This document shows positions 45,364 to 56,146 of a stretch of DNA of 64,000 nt, piece after piece. The stretch lies in NCBI RefSeq assembly GCF_900188125.1, contig NZ_FZOW01000004.1, forward strand, positions 1 to 64,000, in the 5' to 3' direction. The stretch comes from Rhodococcoides kyotonense. Its GTDB lineage: Bacteria; Actinomycetota; Actinomycetes; Mycobacteriales; Mycobacteriaceae. The notes under the pieces are model-generated. The model was not told where the DNA came from and searched no databases. It was given only the letters and a program-made list of their open reading frames with translations. The first letter of the stretch is position 1, and the number at the start of each line of letters is the position of its first letter. Made by a program: the position numbers and the translations under genes.

Positions 45364-45932
45364 ACGAGCACGGCCCCCGCGTCGGCCAGTTCCTTCAACG
45401 AGTTTTCCGACGTCTCGGGCGCCACGCCGGCGATGTAGCCCGTCAGCACCTTCACCGTCAGTCCGGCTTTCAGAGCGTCGAGCGCCGATGCCCGTACGCA
45501 GTAGTCCGTGGCGATGCCGACGATGTCGATGTCGGTGACCCCGTTCTGCTGCAGGATCTCGGTCAGCGACGTGCCGCTCCCTGCAGTGCCCTCGAACGCC
45601 GAGTACGACGCCTCTCCTTGGCCCTTGAAGACGTGGACGTCGACCGAGCCCGTCGCGAAGTCGGGGTGATAGTCGGCGCCGTCGGTTCCTGCCACGCAGT
45701 GCACCGGCCACGTCGACGTGAAGTTCGGGGCCTCGTCCGTCGCGAAGTGCCCGCCGTTGTCGCTGTCGGCGTCGTGCCAGTCGCGCGAGGCCACGATGAC
45801 GTCGTAGTCGTCACCTTCCTTGGCGAGCAGCCCACTGATCCGGCGGGCGACGTCGGCACCACCCTGGACGCCGAGCGCACCACCTTCGGTGAAGTCGTTC
45901 TGGACGTCCACAATCAACAGAGCACGTGTCAT
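45360..45932 (-). CDS. pncA: Nicotinamidase/pyrazinamidase
   Basis: A 190-aa isochorismatase-fold amidase converting nicotinamide to nicotinate in NAD recycling. The catalytic triad is Asp9 (IVDVQND), Lys103 (HVFKGQG) and Cys145 (ATDYCVRASA). Metal ligands Asp51, His53 and His62 are in RDWHDADSDNGGH. ATG 45932 gives the usual length; a GTG two codons upstream is possible. It is separated from ansA by a hairpin and is probably its own unit. Confidence 0.95.
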   Translation of the reverse strand: MTRALLIVDVQNDFTEGGALGVQGGADVARRISGLLAKEGDDYDVIVASRDWHDADSDNGGHFATDEAPNFTSTWPVHCVAGTDGADYHPDFATGSVDVHVFKGQGEASYSAFEGTAGSGTSLTEILQQNGVTDIDIVGIATDYCVRASALDALKAGLTVKVLTGYIAGVAPETSENSLKELADAGAVLV

Positions 45933-45984
45933 GGCCACCAGTATCCTCGGTCCGGTGAGCGCCAAGGGGCTAGGCGTACCTGAC

Positions 45985-46040
45985 GCTCCATTATCTCGCG
46001 AGATTTCCCGATTTCGGTAAATTTCTCGAGATAGTGGAGC
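45985..46040 (-). terminator. Terminator of the aspA-ansP-ansA operon
   Basis: Arms 45985-46006 and 46019-46040 pair over 22 bases with three mismatches. They start 2 nt after the ansA stop. The stem ends with ATTTCC/AAATTT rather than a long T-run. Confidence 0.75.
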
Positions 46041-46041
46041 T

Positions 46042-46896
46042 TCAGAGTCGGGTAGCGATGCGAGCCGCCAGCAACACCCTTGCCTGACCGGCACGGAGCA
46101 GCGGTGAGAACTCCGCGCCCGCGTCCACGAGGTCGGCCCCGCCTCCCCCGCCGCCGTAGGACGGTTCGATCGACCCCTCGGGGACACGCGTGGTGATCAC
46201 CACCGGAATGCCCTCGGCCGTACAGGCTTTCACAGCCGCGACGACATCCGCATTGGTATTACCAGATCCCAACGCCTGCAACACGATGCCGTGCGCACCC
46301 GCGGCGCGGTAGGCGTCGATGGCCACCGCGTCGGCGCCGGGATACAACGCGACGATGTCGACCCGAACACCCGAAATCTCTGTGCGAGGCAGAATTACCC
46401 GCTCTTCGGCGGAACTGACGAACGCATCGAGCTCCGACGTGTGGCGCTTGGACAGGCCTCGGGCCGGCAGGATTCGTCCGCCGAACACGACGAACACTCC
46501 GGGACCTGACGGATTCAACACGGCGTCCACTGCCGCCGCGACGTTCGAAGGACCGTCCGGATCGGCGTGATCGGATGTCCGCTGCGCTCCGGTGAACACG
46601 ACCGGCCGCGGGTCGTCGTGAAACAGGTCGACCAAGAGCGCTGTTTCCTCCATCGTGTCCGTTCCGTGCAGGACGACGACGCCGTCGCACTCCGGATCCT
46701 GCAGCGCGTGCGCCACCGCGTCGACGATGCGATCCATGTCCGAGAAGTCGAAGGACGAGCTGTCCTTGGACATGAGATCGGTGACGCGCACGGGGACTGC
46801 GAAGTCGAACTCCACCGCGCCGGGACGACTGATGCCGTTCTCGTCGCGGCTACTGGCGATCGTGCCGCCCGTGGTCAGGAGTGCGATGTGAGACAA
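46042..46896 (-). CDS. ansA: L-asparaginase
   Basis: A 284-aa asparaginase hydrolysing asparagine to aspartate and ammonia. The first nucleophile is Thr12 in LTTGGTIAS and the second motif HGTDT has Thr79 and Asp80. Length fits a cytoplasmic type I-like enzyme. It starts at TTG 46896, only 4 nt after the ansP stop, and the frame upstream of it is unlike any asparaginase. It is the last gene of aspA-ansP-ansA. PS motif near the C terminus (EPSYGGGGGGADLVDAG) is unusually Gly-rich. Confidence 0.92.
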   Translation of the reverse strand: MSHIALLTTGGTIASSRDENGISRPGAVEFDFAVPVRVTDLMSKDSSSFDFSDMDRIVDAVAHALQDPECDGVVVLHGTDTMEETALLVDLFHDDPRPVVFTGAQRTSDHADPDGPSNVAAAVDAVLNPSGPGVFVVFGGRILPARGLSKRHTSELDAFVSSAEERVILPRTEISGVRVDIVALYPGADAVAIDAYRAAGAHGIVLQALGSGNTNADVVAAVKACTAEGIPVVITTRVPEGSIEPSYGGGGGGADLVDAGAEFSPLLRAGQARVLLAARIATRL

Positions 46897-46900
46897 GCGG

Positions 46901-48328
46901 TCATACCTCTCGATCGTCTGCGAGTGCGCGAATTCGAGTGCGGCACAGGAACCAGCCGCCCACGAGCAGCGGCACGATGAACAGAATGGATGCAATGGTC
47001 CACGTGCCGACGGGCTTGTCGAAGGCCATCAGAATCAGCACGGCCAGAAGGAAGCCCAGCGTTGCGATACCGGTGTAGGGAGCCCCGAACATGCGGAACT
47101 TCGGCCGATCGAGGGTTCCCTGACGCGCACGCCACCACAGCTTCAGTTGGCACATGACGATGACACCCCACGCGCTGATGATACCGAGAGCAGCAAGGTT
47201 GAGAACGATCTCGAACGCCTGCGCAGGTACCGCGGCGTTGAGACCGACGCCGGCAAGTGCGACGAGCGCTGTCAATGCGATGCCGCCGTAGGGAACTCCC
47301 GCCTTGTTCATGCGTGCGGCGAACTTCGGCGCCGACCCGGCGACCGCCATCGAATGCAGGATGCGTCCGGTCGAATACAGCCCGGCATTCAGCGACGACA
47401 ACGCCGCCGTGAGCACGACGAGGTTCATGATCGCGTCGGCGCCTTGGACGTCGATGGCACCGAAGAATGTGACGAACGGGCTCTCCCCCGCGTGATATGC
47501 GGTGTACGGCAACAGAAGCGACAGAAGCAGCACCGATCCGACGTAGAACACGAGGATGCGCACGATGACGGTGTTGATCGCCTTCGGGATGACCTTCTCG
47601 GGCTCGGCGGTCTCACCTGCTGCGGTGCCGACCAATTCGATCGACGCGTAGGCGAACACGACACCCTGGATCACGACGATCGCAGGCAGAAGTCCGTTGG
47701 GAATCAGCCCGCCGTTGTCGGTGATGACGCTCAACCCTGGCGACTGCCCGTCGATCGGTGTTCCGAACAGCACGTAGTAGACCCCGACCGCCAGGAACGT
47801 CACGAGCGCAATGACCTTGACGAGCGCGAACCAGAACTCCAGCTCGCCGAACACCTTGACGGACACCAGATTCAAACCGAGTACGACGACCAGACCGATG
47901 AGCGCGAACACCCACTGATCGACATGACCGAGCGGCTCCCAGTACTTCTTGAAGAAGTTCATGTAGAGCGCAACGGCGGTGACATCGACGACCGCCGTCA
48001 TCGCCCAGTTCATCCAGTACAGCCACCCTGCCGCGAACGCCATCTTCTCGCCGAAGAATTCGCGCGAGTACGACACGAAGCTGCCCGACGACGGCCTGTG
48101 CATCACGAGTTCACCGAGCGCGCGCAGGATGAGGAACGCGAAGAATCCGCAGAGGGCGTAGACGAGCACCAGCGCAGGACCCGAATCATGCAGTCGCCCA
48201 CCGGCACCCATGAACAGGCCGGTACCGATGGCACCGCCGATCGCGATCATCTGAATCTGACGCGGTTTCAGCGACTTTCGATATCCGAGCTCTTCACCGG
48301 ACGTTCTCGGAGTGTTGTCGACTGTCAT
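46901..48328 (-). CDS. ansP: L-asparagine permease (APC family)
   Basis: A 475-aa amino-acid permease with about twelve helices. The first helix has [20 protein letters not shown], the substrate-binding signature of the AAT branch. [20 protein letters not shown] and [20 protein letters not shown] follow. It is closest in feel to mycobacterial AnsP. It lies between aspA and ansA with gaps of 6 nt and 4 nt, so asparagine uptake, deamidation and aspartate deamination are encoded as one unit. A close paralogue is at 54659. Confidence 0.92.
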   Translation of the reverse strand: MTVDNTPRTSGEELGYRKSLKPRQIQMIAIGGAIGTGLFMGAGGRLHDSGPALVLVYALCGFFAFLILRALGELVMHRPSSGSFVSYSREFFGEKMAFAAGWLYWMNWAMTAVVDVTAVALYMNFFKKYWEPLGHVDQWVFALIGLVVVLGLNLVSVKVFGELEFWFALVKVIALVTFLAVGVYYVLFGTPIDGQSPGLSVITDNGGLIPNGLLPAIVVIQGVVFAYASIELVGTAAGETAEPEKVIPKAINTVIVRILVFYVGSVLLLSLLLPYTAYHAGESPFVTFFGAIDVQGADAIMNLVVLTAALSSLNAGLYSTGRILHSMAVAGSAPKFAARMNKAGVPYGGIALTALVALAGVGLNAAVPAQAFEIVLNLAALGIISAWGVIVMCQLKLWWRARQGTLDRPKFRMFGAPYTGIATLGFLLAVLILMAFDKPVGTWTIASILFIVPLLVGGWFLCRTRIRALADDREV

Positions 48329-48334
48329 GGATGC

Positions 48335-49774
48335 CTACCTTGTCGAGGTCGAGGGGGCGTCGGCGTGCTCGGTGGGCGCGACGCGCAGATTGGCGAGGTG
48401 CTCGGGGCTCAGGAGACGATCCAGTTCTTCGCGCGCGAGAAGCTTCTTCTCGAGAACGAGGTCGACGACGTTACGCCCGGTCAGCAGCGCTTCCTTCGCA
48501 ATGGCTGTCGACTCGACGTATCCGAGGTACGGGCTCAACGCCGTGACGAGACCGATGGAGTTCTCGACGCGGTCGCGCAACAAGTCGACGTTGGCGGTGA
48601 TGCCGTCGACGCACCGAGTTGCGACGGTTCGGCACGCGGCACCCAGGTGCGCCATGCCCTCGGACAACGACTTGACGATGATCGGCTCGAATGCGTTGAG
48701 CTGCAACTGTCCTGCCTCGGCGGCCATCGTGATGGTGACGTCGTGGCCGATCACCTCGTAGGCGACCTGATTGAGCACCTCGGGGATCACCGGATTGACC
48801 TTGCCGGGCATGATCGACGAACCTGCTTGCATCGCAGGAAGATTGATCTCGTTCAGCCCCGCACGCGGTCCCGACGACAGCAGACGCAGGTCGTTGCAGA
48901 TCTTCGACAGCTTCACCGCGACGCGCTTGAGCACACCCGACAGGTGAACGAACTGGCCGACGTCCTGCGTCGCCTCGATCAAGTCCGTCGCCGTGACGAG
49001 CGGAAGCCCGGTCTTGCGTCGAAGATGCTCGACGGCCGATGCCGTGTACCCGACCGGCGCGTTCAGCCCCGTTCCGATGGCCGTCGCGCCGAGATTGATC
49101 TCGTGGACGAGCAAAGCAGCTTCGTCGAGGCGCGAGCAGTCCTCGTCGATCATGATCGCGTACGTGCCGAACTCCTGGCCCAGCGTCATCGGCACCGCAT
49201 CCTGCAGCTGCGTGCGGCCCATCTTCACGACGGTTTCGAACTCGGTGGCCTTGCGGCCGAACGCGTCGCGCAGGAATTTCAGGGAGTCGATCAGGTCGTG
49301 GACCGCGAAGATGGTGGCGATGTTGACGGCCGTCGGGTAGACGTCGTTGGTCGATTGACTCGCGTTGACGTGCTCGTTGGGGTGCAGCGCGGAGTAGTCG
49401 CCGCGGGCGTGGCCGAGGATCTCGAGCGCGCGGTTCGCGATGACCTCGTTGGCGTTCATGTTGGTCGACGTGCCTGCGCCGCCCTGAATGACGTCGACGA
49501 CGAACTGCTCGTGCAGCTTGCCGTCGAGGATCTCCTGGCAGGCCTGCCGGATCGCGTCACCGCGGGTGGCGTCGAGGATGCCGAGTTCTTCGTTGGCGGC
49601 GGCCGCGGCCCATTTCACGGCAGCGAGGCCTCGGATCAGGTGACCGTTGGTGTGGATCGGGCGACCGGTGATCGGGAAGTTCTCCAGCGCACGCAGGGTA
49701 TGGATACCCCAGTAGTGCTCGTCGGGTATCTCGCGCTCGCCGAGAAGGTCCTTCTCGACACGGATGTCCACCAC
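48335..49774 (-). CDS. aspA: Aspartate ammonia-lyase
   Basis: A 479-aa aspartase/fumarase-superfamily enzyme converting aspartate to fumarate and ammonia. It has GGAGTSTNMNANEVIANRA, HPNEHVNASQSTNDVYPTA and the flexible signature loop GSSIMPGKVN at residues 318-327, with catalytic Ser319. The SSTND region favours aspartase over fumarase. It is the first gene of the operon and begins 32 nt before a CTGTCTGACAG palindrome. The divergent GntR regulator probably controls it. Confidence 0.95.
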   Translation of the reverse strand: MVDIRVEKDLLGEREIPDEHYWGIHTLRALENFPITGRPIHTNGHLIRGLAAVKWAAAAANEELGILDATRGDAIRQACQEILDGKLHEQFVVDVIQGGAGTSTNMNANEVIANRALEILGHARGDYSALHPNEHVNASQSTNDVYPTAVNIATIFAVHDLIDSLKFLRDAFGRKATEFETVVKMGRTQLQDAVPMTLGQEFGTYAIMIDEDCSRLDEAALLVHEINLGATAIGTGLNAPVGYTASAVEHLRRKTGLPLVTATDLIEATQDVGQFVHLSGVLKRVAVKLSKICNDLRLLSSGPRAGLNEINLPAMQAGSSIMPGKVNPVIPEVLNQVAYEVIGHDVTITMAAEAGQLQLNAFEPIIVKSLSEGMAHLGAACRTVATRCVDGITANVDLLRDRVENSIGLVTALSPYLGYVESTAIAKEALLTGRNVVDLVLEKKLLAREELDRLLSPEHLANLRVAPTEHADAPSTSTR

Positions 49775-49805
49775 TGCTCGCTCCTCGGCTTGTCCAGCTG
49801 TCCGG

Positions 49806-49816
49806 CTGTCTGACAG
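49806..49816. promoter_or_regulatory. GntR operator candidate CTGTCTGACAG
   Basis: A perfect palindrome (CTGTC-T-GACAG) between the divergent aspA and GntR genes. A second copy, CTGTCGGACAG, is at 49901-49911. Short palindromes of this size are typical FadR/GntR operators. Confidence 0.6.
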
Positions 49817-49894
49817 GTTAGAGTGTGAACCAAGCCACCCAAAGCGTCAAGCCTCGCCTTGACTCTCGGCCCGCGAGAAGGGGACGATTCAGAC

Positions 49895-50590
49895 ATGAGC
49901 CTGTCGGACAGCTGGGCGGTCAGTCAGCCGACCGCAACGAGGATGAGTGCCGCCGAAGCCGTCTTCGCAGATCTGCGCGACGCCATCGTGTCCGGTCAGC
50001 TCGAGATCGGGTCGAAGCTCCCCGCGGAGTCGGCGCTTGCTGCGCGTCACGGCGTCAGCCGCTCGGTCATACGCGAGGCCCTGCGCTCCTGCACCGCTCT
50101 CGGTCTCACCGAAACCAAAACGGGCCGAGGCACTTTCGTCGTCCGCGACCGCGTCACCGGCGACCTCGACATCGGCAATTATGAAGCCCGCGAACTCATG
50201 GAGGCCCGGCCACACGTCGAGATCCCGTCGGCGGGCTGGGCAGCCGAGCGGCGCACCGACGAGGACCTGCAGATCCTGACGGACCTCACCGACAGGATGC
50301 GCCGCGAGGACGACCACCAGGCATGGGTCGCGCTCGACGGACAATTCCACACCGCCATCGCCCGTGCCGGAAAGAACCGCGTCTTCGAAGCGATCATCGT
50401 CGACATCCGCGGCGCGCTGACCCGCCAGTCCGAGACTCTCAACCTCGTTGCCCGACGACGGGAGATGTCCAACATCGAGCACGACGCCATCGTCGCCGGC
50501 GTCCGGTCCGGGCAGTACCAGCAGGCAGCCGACGCCATGGCCACGCACCTCGACGCCGTCCGCGGGGCAGTCCAGTCGCTCAGTCGCTAG
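49895..50590 (+). CDS. GntR/FadR-family regulator
   Basis: A 231-aa regulator with a winged-helix N terminus (AVFADLRDAIVSGQLEIGSKLP, ALAARHGVSRSVIREALRSC) and a C-terminal FCD domain (LMEARPHVEIPSAGWAAERR, FHTAIARAGKNRVFEAI). ATG 49895 is preceded by GAGAAGGGGA. It is divergent from aspA-ansP-ansA with two CTGTCNGACAG palindromes near both starts, so regulation of the asparagine/aspartate operon is likely. Its 3' end overlaps the convergent polymerase-domain gene by 11 nt. Confidence 0.9.
   Translation: MSLSDSWAVSQPTATRMSAAEAVFADLRDAIVSGQLEIGSKLPAESALAARHGVSRSVIREALRSCTALGLTETKTGRGTFVVRDRVTGDLDIGNYEARELMEARPHVEIPSAGWAAERRTDEDLQILTDLTDRMRREDDHQAWVALDGQFHTAIARAGKNRVFEAIIVDIRGALTRQSETLNLVARRREMSNIEHDAIVAGVRSGQYQQAADAMATHLDAVRGAVQSLSR
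49901..49911. promoter_or_regulatory. Second GntR operator candidate CTGTCGGACAG
   Basis: A palindrome with the same CTGTC-N-GACAG form as at 49806-49816, overlapping codons 3-6 of the GntR gene. Its position within the coding start suits autorepression or looping with the first site. Confidence 0.5.
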
Positions 50591-51524
50591 CCGGCTCTGT
50601 GAGGCCTTCTCGCTCGTCGCGCTCGGCCCATTCGATGAGCGGGTCCAGCGAGAAGACCGCGTCGTCGATTCCCTCGTGCAGGTCTCCGAGCTTCTCGAAG
50701 CGCTTCGGCACCGTGAAGATCGTGAACTCCCGCGGATCGACGTCGGCCACTTCGTCCCATTTCAGAGGCGTCGACACCGTTGCTTCCTGATTCCCGCGCA
50801 CCGAATACGCACTGGCGATCGTGTGATCACGCGCGTTCTGGTTGTAGTCGACGAAAAGCTTTGCAGGATCCCGATCTTTGCGCCACCACACCGTCGTCAC
50901 GTCGTCGGGTGCGCGACGCTCGACTTCCCGCGCGAAAGCCAAAGCGGCCCTTCGGACATCCTTGAATCCGTACGCGGGCTCGATGCGTACGTAGACGTGA
51001 AGTCCATGTCCACCAGAGGTTTTCGGCCACCCCGTCGCACCCAGCTCGTCCAAAACCTCATGCACGACGCCTGCGACTCTTCGGACCCTGTCGAACGGGC
51101 AGTCCGGCATCGGATCGAGGTCTATCCGCCACTCGTCGGGACTTTCCACATCTGCCCGACGGCTGTTCCACGGATGGAATTCGACGGTCGACATCTGCAC
51201 CGCCCACACGACATGGGCAAGCTCTATGACACACAGTTCGTCGGCAGTTCGGTTGTAGCGCGGGAACTTCACGCGCACGGTCTCGAGCCAATCGGGTGCG
51301 CCGTTGGGTACGCGCTTCTGGTGCACTTTGTCCCCCGCGAGCCCCTTGGGGAATCGGTGCATCATGCAGGGCCGCTCCCTGAGCGCGCGGACGATCCCGT
51401 CGCCGACGCCCAAGTAATAGTTCACGAGGTCGAGCTTGGTCGCCCCGCTCTCCGGGAAGTACACCCGATCCGGGTTCGAGATCCGGACAGTTCGCTCGCC
51501 CACTTCGAGTTCGACTGCGTCCAT
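50580..51524 (-). CDS. Stand-alone LigD-type polymerase (PrimPol) domain
   Basis: A 314-aa protein corresponding to the polymerase module of LigD, used in non-homologous end joining and gap filling. It shows ISNPDRVYFPESGATKLDL at the start. Metal-binding DLDP lies near residue 136, with WPKTSGGHGLHVYVRI and a third acidic site in KLFVDYNQNARD. There is no ligase or nuclease domain, as in the separate mycobacterial PolD/PrimPol-C proteins. It may act with Ku or a ligase from elsewhere, or in stationary-phase repair. No ku gene is nearby. Confidence 0.9.
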   Translation of the reverse strand: MDAVELEVGERTVRISNPDRVYFPESGATKLDLVNYYLGVGDGIVRALRERPCMMHRFPKGLAGDKVHQKRVPNGAPDWLETVRVKFPRYNRTADELCVIELAHVVWAVQMSTVEFHPWNSRRADVESPDEWRIDLDPMPDCPFDRVRRVAGVVHEVLDELGATGWPKTSGGHGLHVYVRIEPAYGFKDVRRAALAFAREVERRAPDDVTTVWWRKDRDPAKLFVDYNQNARDHTIASAYSVRGNQEATVSTPLKWDEVADVDPREFTIFTVPKRFEKLGDLHEGIDDAVFSLDPLIEWAERDEREGLTEPASD

Positions 51525-51573
51525 GTCCAGAGCTTAGGGGTGTGCCGTCGTGGTTGCCCGATAGTTTGCCTCG

Positions 51574-51622
51574 GAAGGCCGATCCAGCACTCCACACCGA
51601 ACTTGTGTGCACTCACGACACC
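51574..51622. repeat. Direct repeat, left copy (49 bp)
   Basis: Bases 51574-51622 recur at 52496-52544 with one mismatch. The unit begins GAAGGCCGATCC and ends GTGCACTCACGACACC, with a CACAC/GTGTG mini-hairpin inside. The stretch just before each copy is also similar, which suggests an old duplication. Confidence 0.9.
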
Positions 51623-51670
51623 TGTGGATAACTTTTGCCCATGGGACGGCCGTGATGCGTCCAAGACTGT

Positions 51671-52486
51671 ATGGCGATACACACACGATCCGAACTTCTG
51701 GCTTTGGGCATCAGACCCTCGACACGCACGCGCATTCTTCCATCGATCTACTCGGACGACGAGCCCTCCTACCTGGACAAATGCGAGGCTGTAAGCAGGT
51801 GGAAGCCGGACGCGGTGTTCAGCCACACGACGGCCGCGTGGATGTGGGATCTGGTACCCGAGCCGGTCGCAGTCGAAGCAACGATTCCGCTGAACTCACA
51901 GCACCGCGCACCGCATTGGGTGACGCTTCACCGGAGGAAGATAGAGAGGTCCACCAGGCAGGGTCTTCCCGTGGTCACACCGGAACAATCGATGATCGAT
52001 GTGGCCGTATCCATGAACCGCCCAGAACTCGAGGCACTGTTCGACGCCGCAATCGGTATCCGCGTTCACTGGAAGAAGCTCGCCCTACTCGTCGACCGGT
52101 CACCTGGTCGACACGGAATCCGCGCTGTCCGAGAGCAATTGCGCACATGCTGCCCGCTCACCCGATCCGAACCCGAGCGCATGGTTGCCCGCGCACTCAC
52201 GGCCCGAGGGTTCCGACTGGAGATCAACGCCAGGATCGGCCGCTACTTCGGAGATCTCGTGTGCCGCTGGGCGCGAGTGGTGATCGAGATCGACGGACGC
52301 GAGTTCCACATTGCGTCCGATGTGTTCACGAACGACCGTATTCGTCAGAACTGGATCATCGACGACGACTGGCGTGTCCTGCGCTTTTCCGCAGCTTCGG
52401 TCTATCAGCATCTCGACGAGGTCGTGGACGAGATCATTCGTGTCGTGAGCAAGCGCCGGAGGAGTCGTCGCAGAGTTGCACACTAG
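51671..52486 (+). CDS. DUF559-type endonuclease-fold protein with AbiEi-like N terminus
   Basis: A 271-aa protein. The N-terminal half (residues 1-120) resembles AbiEi antitoxin-like or phage-defence-linked proteins of actinobacteria: SELLALGIRPSTR, HTTAAWMWDLVPE and VTPEQSMIDVAVSM. The C-terminal half is DUF559-like: RYFGDLVCRWARVVIEIDGREFH and NDRIRQNWIIDDDWRVLRFSA match the Vsr/PD-(D/E)XK core D-x-n-E-x-D. It lies between two 49-bp direct repeats. The ribosome site is weak. Role unknown, possibly nuclease or defence. Confidence 0.78.
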   Translation: MAIHTRSELLALGIRPSTRTRILPSIYSDDEPSYLDKCEAVSRWKPDAVFSHTTAAWMWDLVPEPVAVEATIPLNSQHRAPHWVTLHRRKIERSTRQGLPVVTPEQSMIDVAVSMNRPELEALFDAAIGIRVHWKKLALLVDRSPGRHGIRAVREQLRTCCPLTRSEPERMVARALTARGFRLEINARIGRYFGDLVCRWARVVIEIDGREFHIASDVFTNDRIRQNWIIDDDWRVLRFSAASVYQHLDEVVDEIIRVVSKRRRSRRRVAH

Positions 52487-52495
52487 TTCACTCGC

Positions 52496-52544
52496 GAAGG
52501 CCGATCCGGCACTCCACACCGAACTTGTGTGCACTCACGACACC
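52496..52544. repeat. Direct repeat, right copy (49 bp)
   Basis: Near-identical to 51574-51622 (one A/G change). It begins 10 nt after the DUF559 stop and is followed by the groEL terminator. Confidence 0.9.
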
Positions 52545-52554
52545 CCTACGACAA

Positions 52555-52584
52555 AGCCCGGCACACCATGAGGTGTGCCGGGCT
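52555..52584 (-). terminator. Terminator of groEL
   Basis: AGCCCGGCACACC and GGTGTGCCGGGCT form a perfect 13-bp stem with an ATGA loop, 15 nt after the groEL stop. The opposite strand ends with TTTG/TTGTC after the stem. Confidence 0.85.
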
Positions 52585-52599
52585 CCTAGCGAAGTGGAC

Positions 52600-54351
<1,752 letters not shown>

Positions 54352-54365
54352 TCACCGTCCCGACC

Positions 54366-54390
54366 TGGCACTCACAAGGCGTGAGTGCCA
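54366..54390 (-). promoter_or_regulatory. CIRCE element 1
   Basis: TGGCACTC, nine bases, GAGTGCCA: matches the HrcA-binding CIRCE (TTAGCACTC-N9-GAGTGCTAA) with two changes at each outer edge. It is 141 nt upstream of the groEL ATG. Confidence 0.85.
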
Positions 54391-54400
54391 ACTGCATTTC

Positions 54401-54425
54401 TAGCACTCGACCATGGCGAGTGCAA
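54401..54425 (-). promoter_or_regulatory. CIRCE element 2
   Basis: TAGCACTC, nine bases, GAGTGCAA: a second, closer match to CIRCE, 10 nt upstream of the first. The remaining 54426-54658 holds the upstream region of the divergent permease gene, with no recognised gene. Confidence 0.88.
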
Positions 54426-54658
54426 GGTCGAAGTGTCCCGATGACCACCCTCGTTCGCCCAGGGCACAACATCGCCTCTGAGCAGATGCTCGAGCCCGCC
54501 AGTCCGTTTCACGCACTGTTTACACCCGGCGCTGTTGTTTACATTCAGCACCTTTCGGCGAACGAAGAGACGGAAATACCGTTCAGGACAGGAACATTGA
54601 CGATCCTTTCAATTCGGACAATTCGCCCGTGAACGCATCGACAGCAAGGAATTGCACC

Positions 54659-56146
54659 ATGTCCGATTCGGTCGACACGACGTACGACAATTCAGCGATG
54701 GACCACGAGGAGGAGGGCTATCACAAAGGCCTGAAACCTCGTCAGCTTCAGATGATCGCCATCGGCGGCGCGATCGGTACCGGCCTCTTCCTCGGCGCAG
54801 GTGGACGCCTCGCCAGCGCGGGCCCCGGCCTCTTCCTCGCCTACGCTCTCTGTGGCATCTTCGTCTTCTTCATCCTGCGCGCCCTCGGCGAGCTGGTGTT
54901 GCACCGCCCGTCGTCGGGCTCGTTCGTCTCGTACGCACGCGAGTTCTTCGGCGAGAAAGCAGCGTTCGTCGCCGGATGGATGTACTTCCTGAACTGGGCG
55001 ATGACGGCCATCGTCGACGTCACGGCCATCGCCACGTACATGCACTATTGGGGCAGTTTCGAAGTCATCCCGCAGTGGGTCATCGCGTTGATCGCGCTCG
55101 TGCTGGTCATGTCGCTCAATCTCGTGTCGGTCAAATGGTTCGGTGAGATGGAGTTCTGGGCCGCGATGATCAAGGTCGTCGCACTGGTGACATTCCTGAT
55201 CGTCGGCATCGTGTTCCTGGCTGGACGTATCCCCGTCGGCAGCGAGATGCCAGGTATCAGCCTCATCACCGACAACGGTGGGTTGTTCCCGTCGGGTGCG
55301 TGGCCGCTCGTCGTCGTCATCTCGGGTGTCGTCTTCGCGTACGCGGCAGTCGAACTCGTCGGCACTGCCGCAGGTGAAACGGAGAACCCGGCGAAGATCA
55401 TGCCTCGCGCGATCAACTCGGTCATCGCGCGCATCGCGCTCTTCTACGTCGGTTCGCTCGTCCTACTGGCGCTGCTCCTCCCCTACACCGCCTACGCCGC
55501 GGGCACGTCGCCGTTCGTGACGTTCTTCTCGAGCATCGGCCTCGGCGGTGCAGGCACGATCATGAACATCGTCGTGCTCACCGCAGCTCTCTCCAGCCTC
55601 AACGCGGGGCTCTATTCGACGGGCCGCATTCTGCGTTCGATGGCCATGAACGGCAGCGCTCCGGAATTCACGAAGAAGTTGACGAAGGGCGGCGTGCCGT
55701 TCGGCGGCATTCTGCTGACGTGCTTCATCACACTGTTCGGCGTCGCACTCAACGCCATCGCACCGGGCGAGGCGTTCGAGATCGTGCTGAACATGTCCGC
55801 GCTCGGCATCATCGCGAGCTGGGCGACGATCGTGCTGTGCCAGATCCAGCTGTATCGGTGGTCGAAGAAGGGCATCCTCGAACGCCCGAAGTTCCGTCTC
55901 TTCGGCGCGCCGTACACCAGCTACGCCACGCTTGTATTCCTGTTCGGCGTCCTGGTGCTGATGGCGTTCGACGCACCGATCGGATCGTGGACCATTGCGA
56001 CCCTCGTCGTCATCATCCCCGCGTTGATCGGTGGCTGGTTCCTCGTGCGCACCAAGGTTCTTGCTGTTGCCGAAGAACGACTCGGTTACACCGGCCAGTA
56101 CCCCGTCGTCGCCAACAGGCCACTCGACGACGACCCGAACAACTAA
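54659..56146 (+). CDS. AnsP-like amino-acid permease (second copy)
   Basis: A 495-aa APC permease with about twelve helices, clearly paralogous to that at 46901. The segments [40 protein letters not shown] and [16 protein letters not shown] correspond to those of the first. ATG 54659 follows AAGGA. The N terminus is acidic ([13 protein letters not shown]). It is not next to an asparaginase, so specificity may differ or overlap. Its 3' end overlaps the convergent kinase gene by 4 nt. Confidence 0.9.
   Translation: MSDSVDTTYDNSAMDHEEEGYHKGLKPRQLQMIAIGGAIGTGLFLGAGGRLASAGPGLFLAYALCGIFVFFILRALGELVLHRPSSGSFVSYAREFFGEKAAFVAGWMYFLNWAMTAIVDVTAIATYMHYWGSFEVIPQWVIALIALVLVMSLNLVSVKWFGEMEFWAAMIKVVALVTFLIVGIVFLAGRIPVGSEMPGISLITDNGGLFPSGAWPLVVVISGVVFAYAAVELVGTAAGETENPAKIMPRAINSVIARIALFYVGSLVLLALLLPYTAYAAGTSPFVTFFSSIGLGGAGTIMNIVVLTAALSSLNAGLYSTGRILRSMAMNGSAPEFTKKLTKGGVPFGGILLTCFITLFGVALNAIAPGEAFEIVLNMSALGIIASWATIVLCQIQLYRWSKKGILERPKFRLFGAPYTSYATLVFLFGVLVLMAFDAPIGSWTIATLVVIIPALIGGWFLVRTKVLAVAEERLGYTGQYPVVANRPLDDDPNN

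Noticed and set aside
47147..49813. An 888-codon plus-strand frame opposite ansP and aspA
   Set aside because: Same reason: composition-driven antisense frame with no family resemblance, while the minus strand encodes complete enzymes.
54518..54543. Two GTTTACA repeats before the second AnsP gene as a GlnR site
   Set aside because: The spacing between the repeats does not fit the known GlnR arrangement and no GAAAC partner is present.
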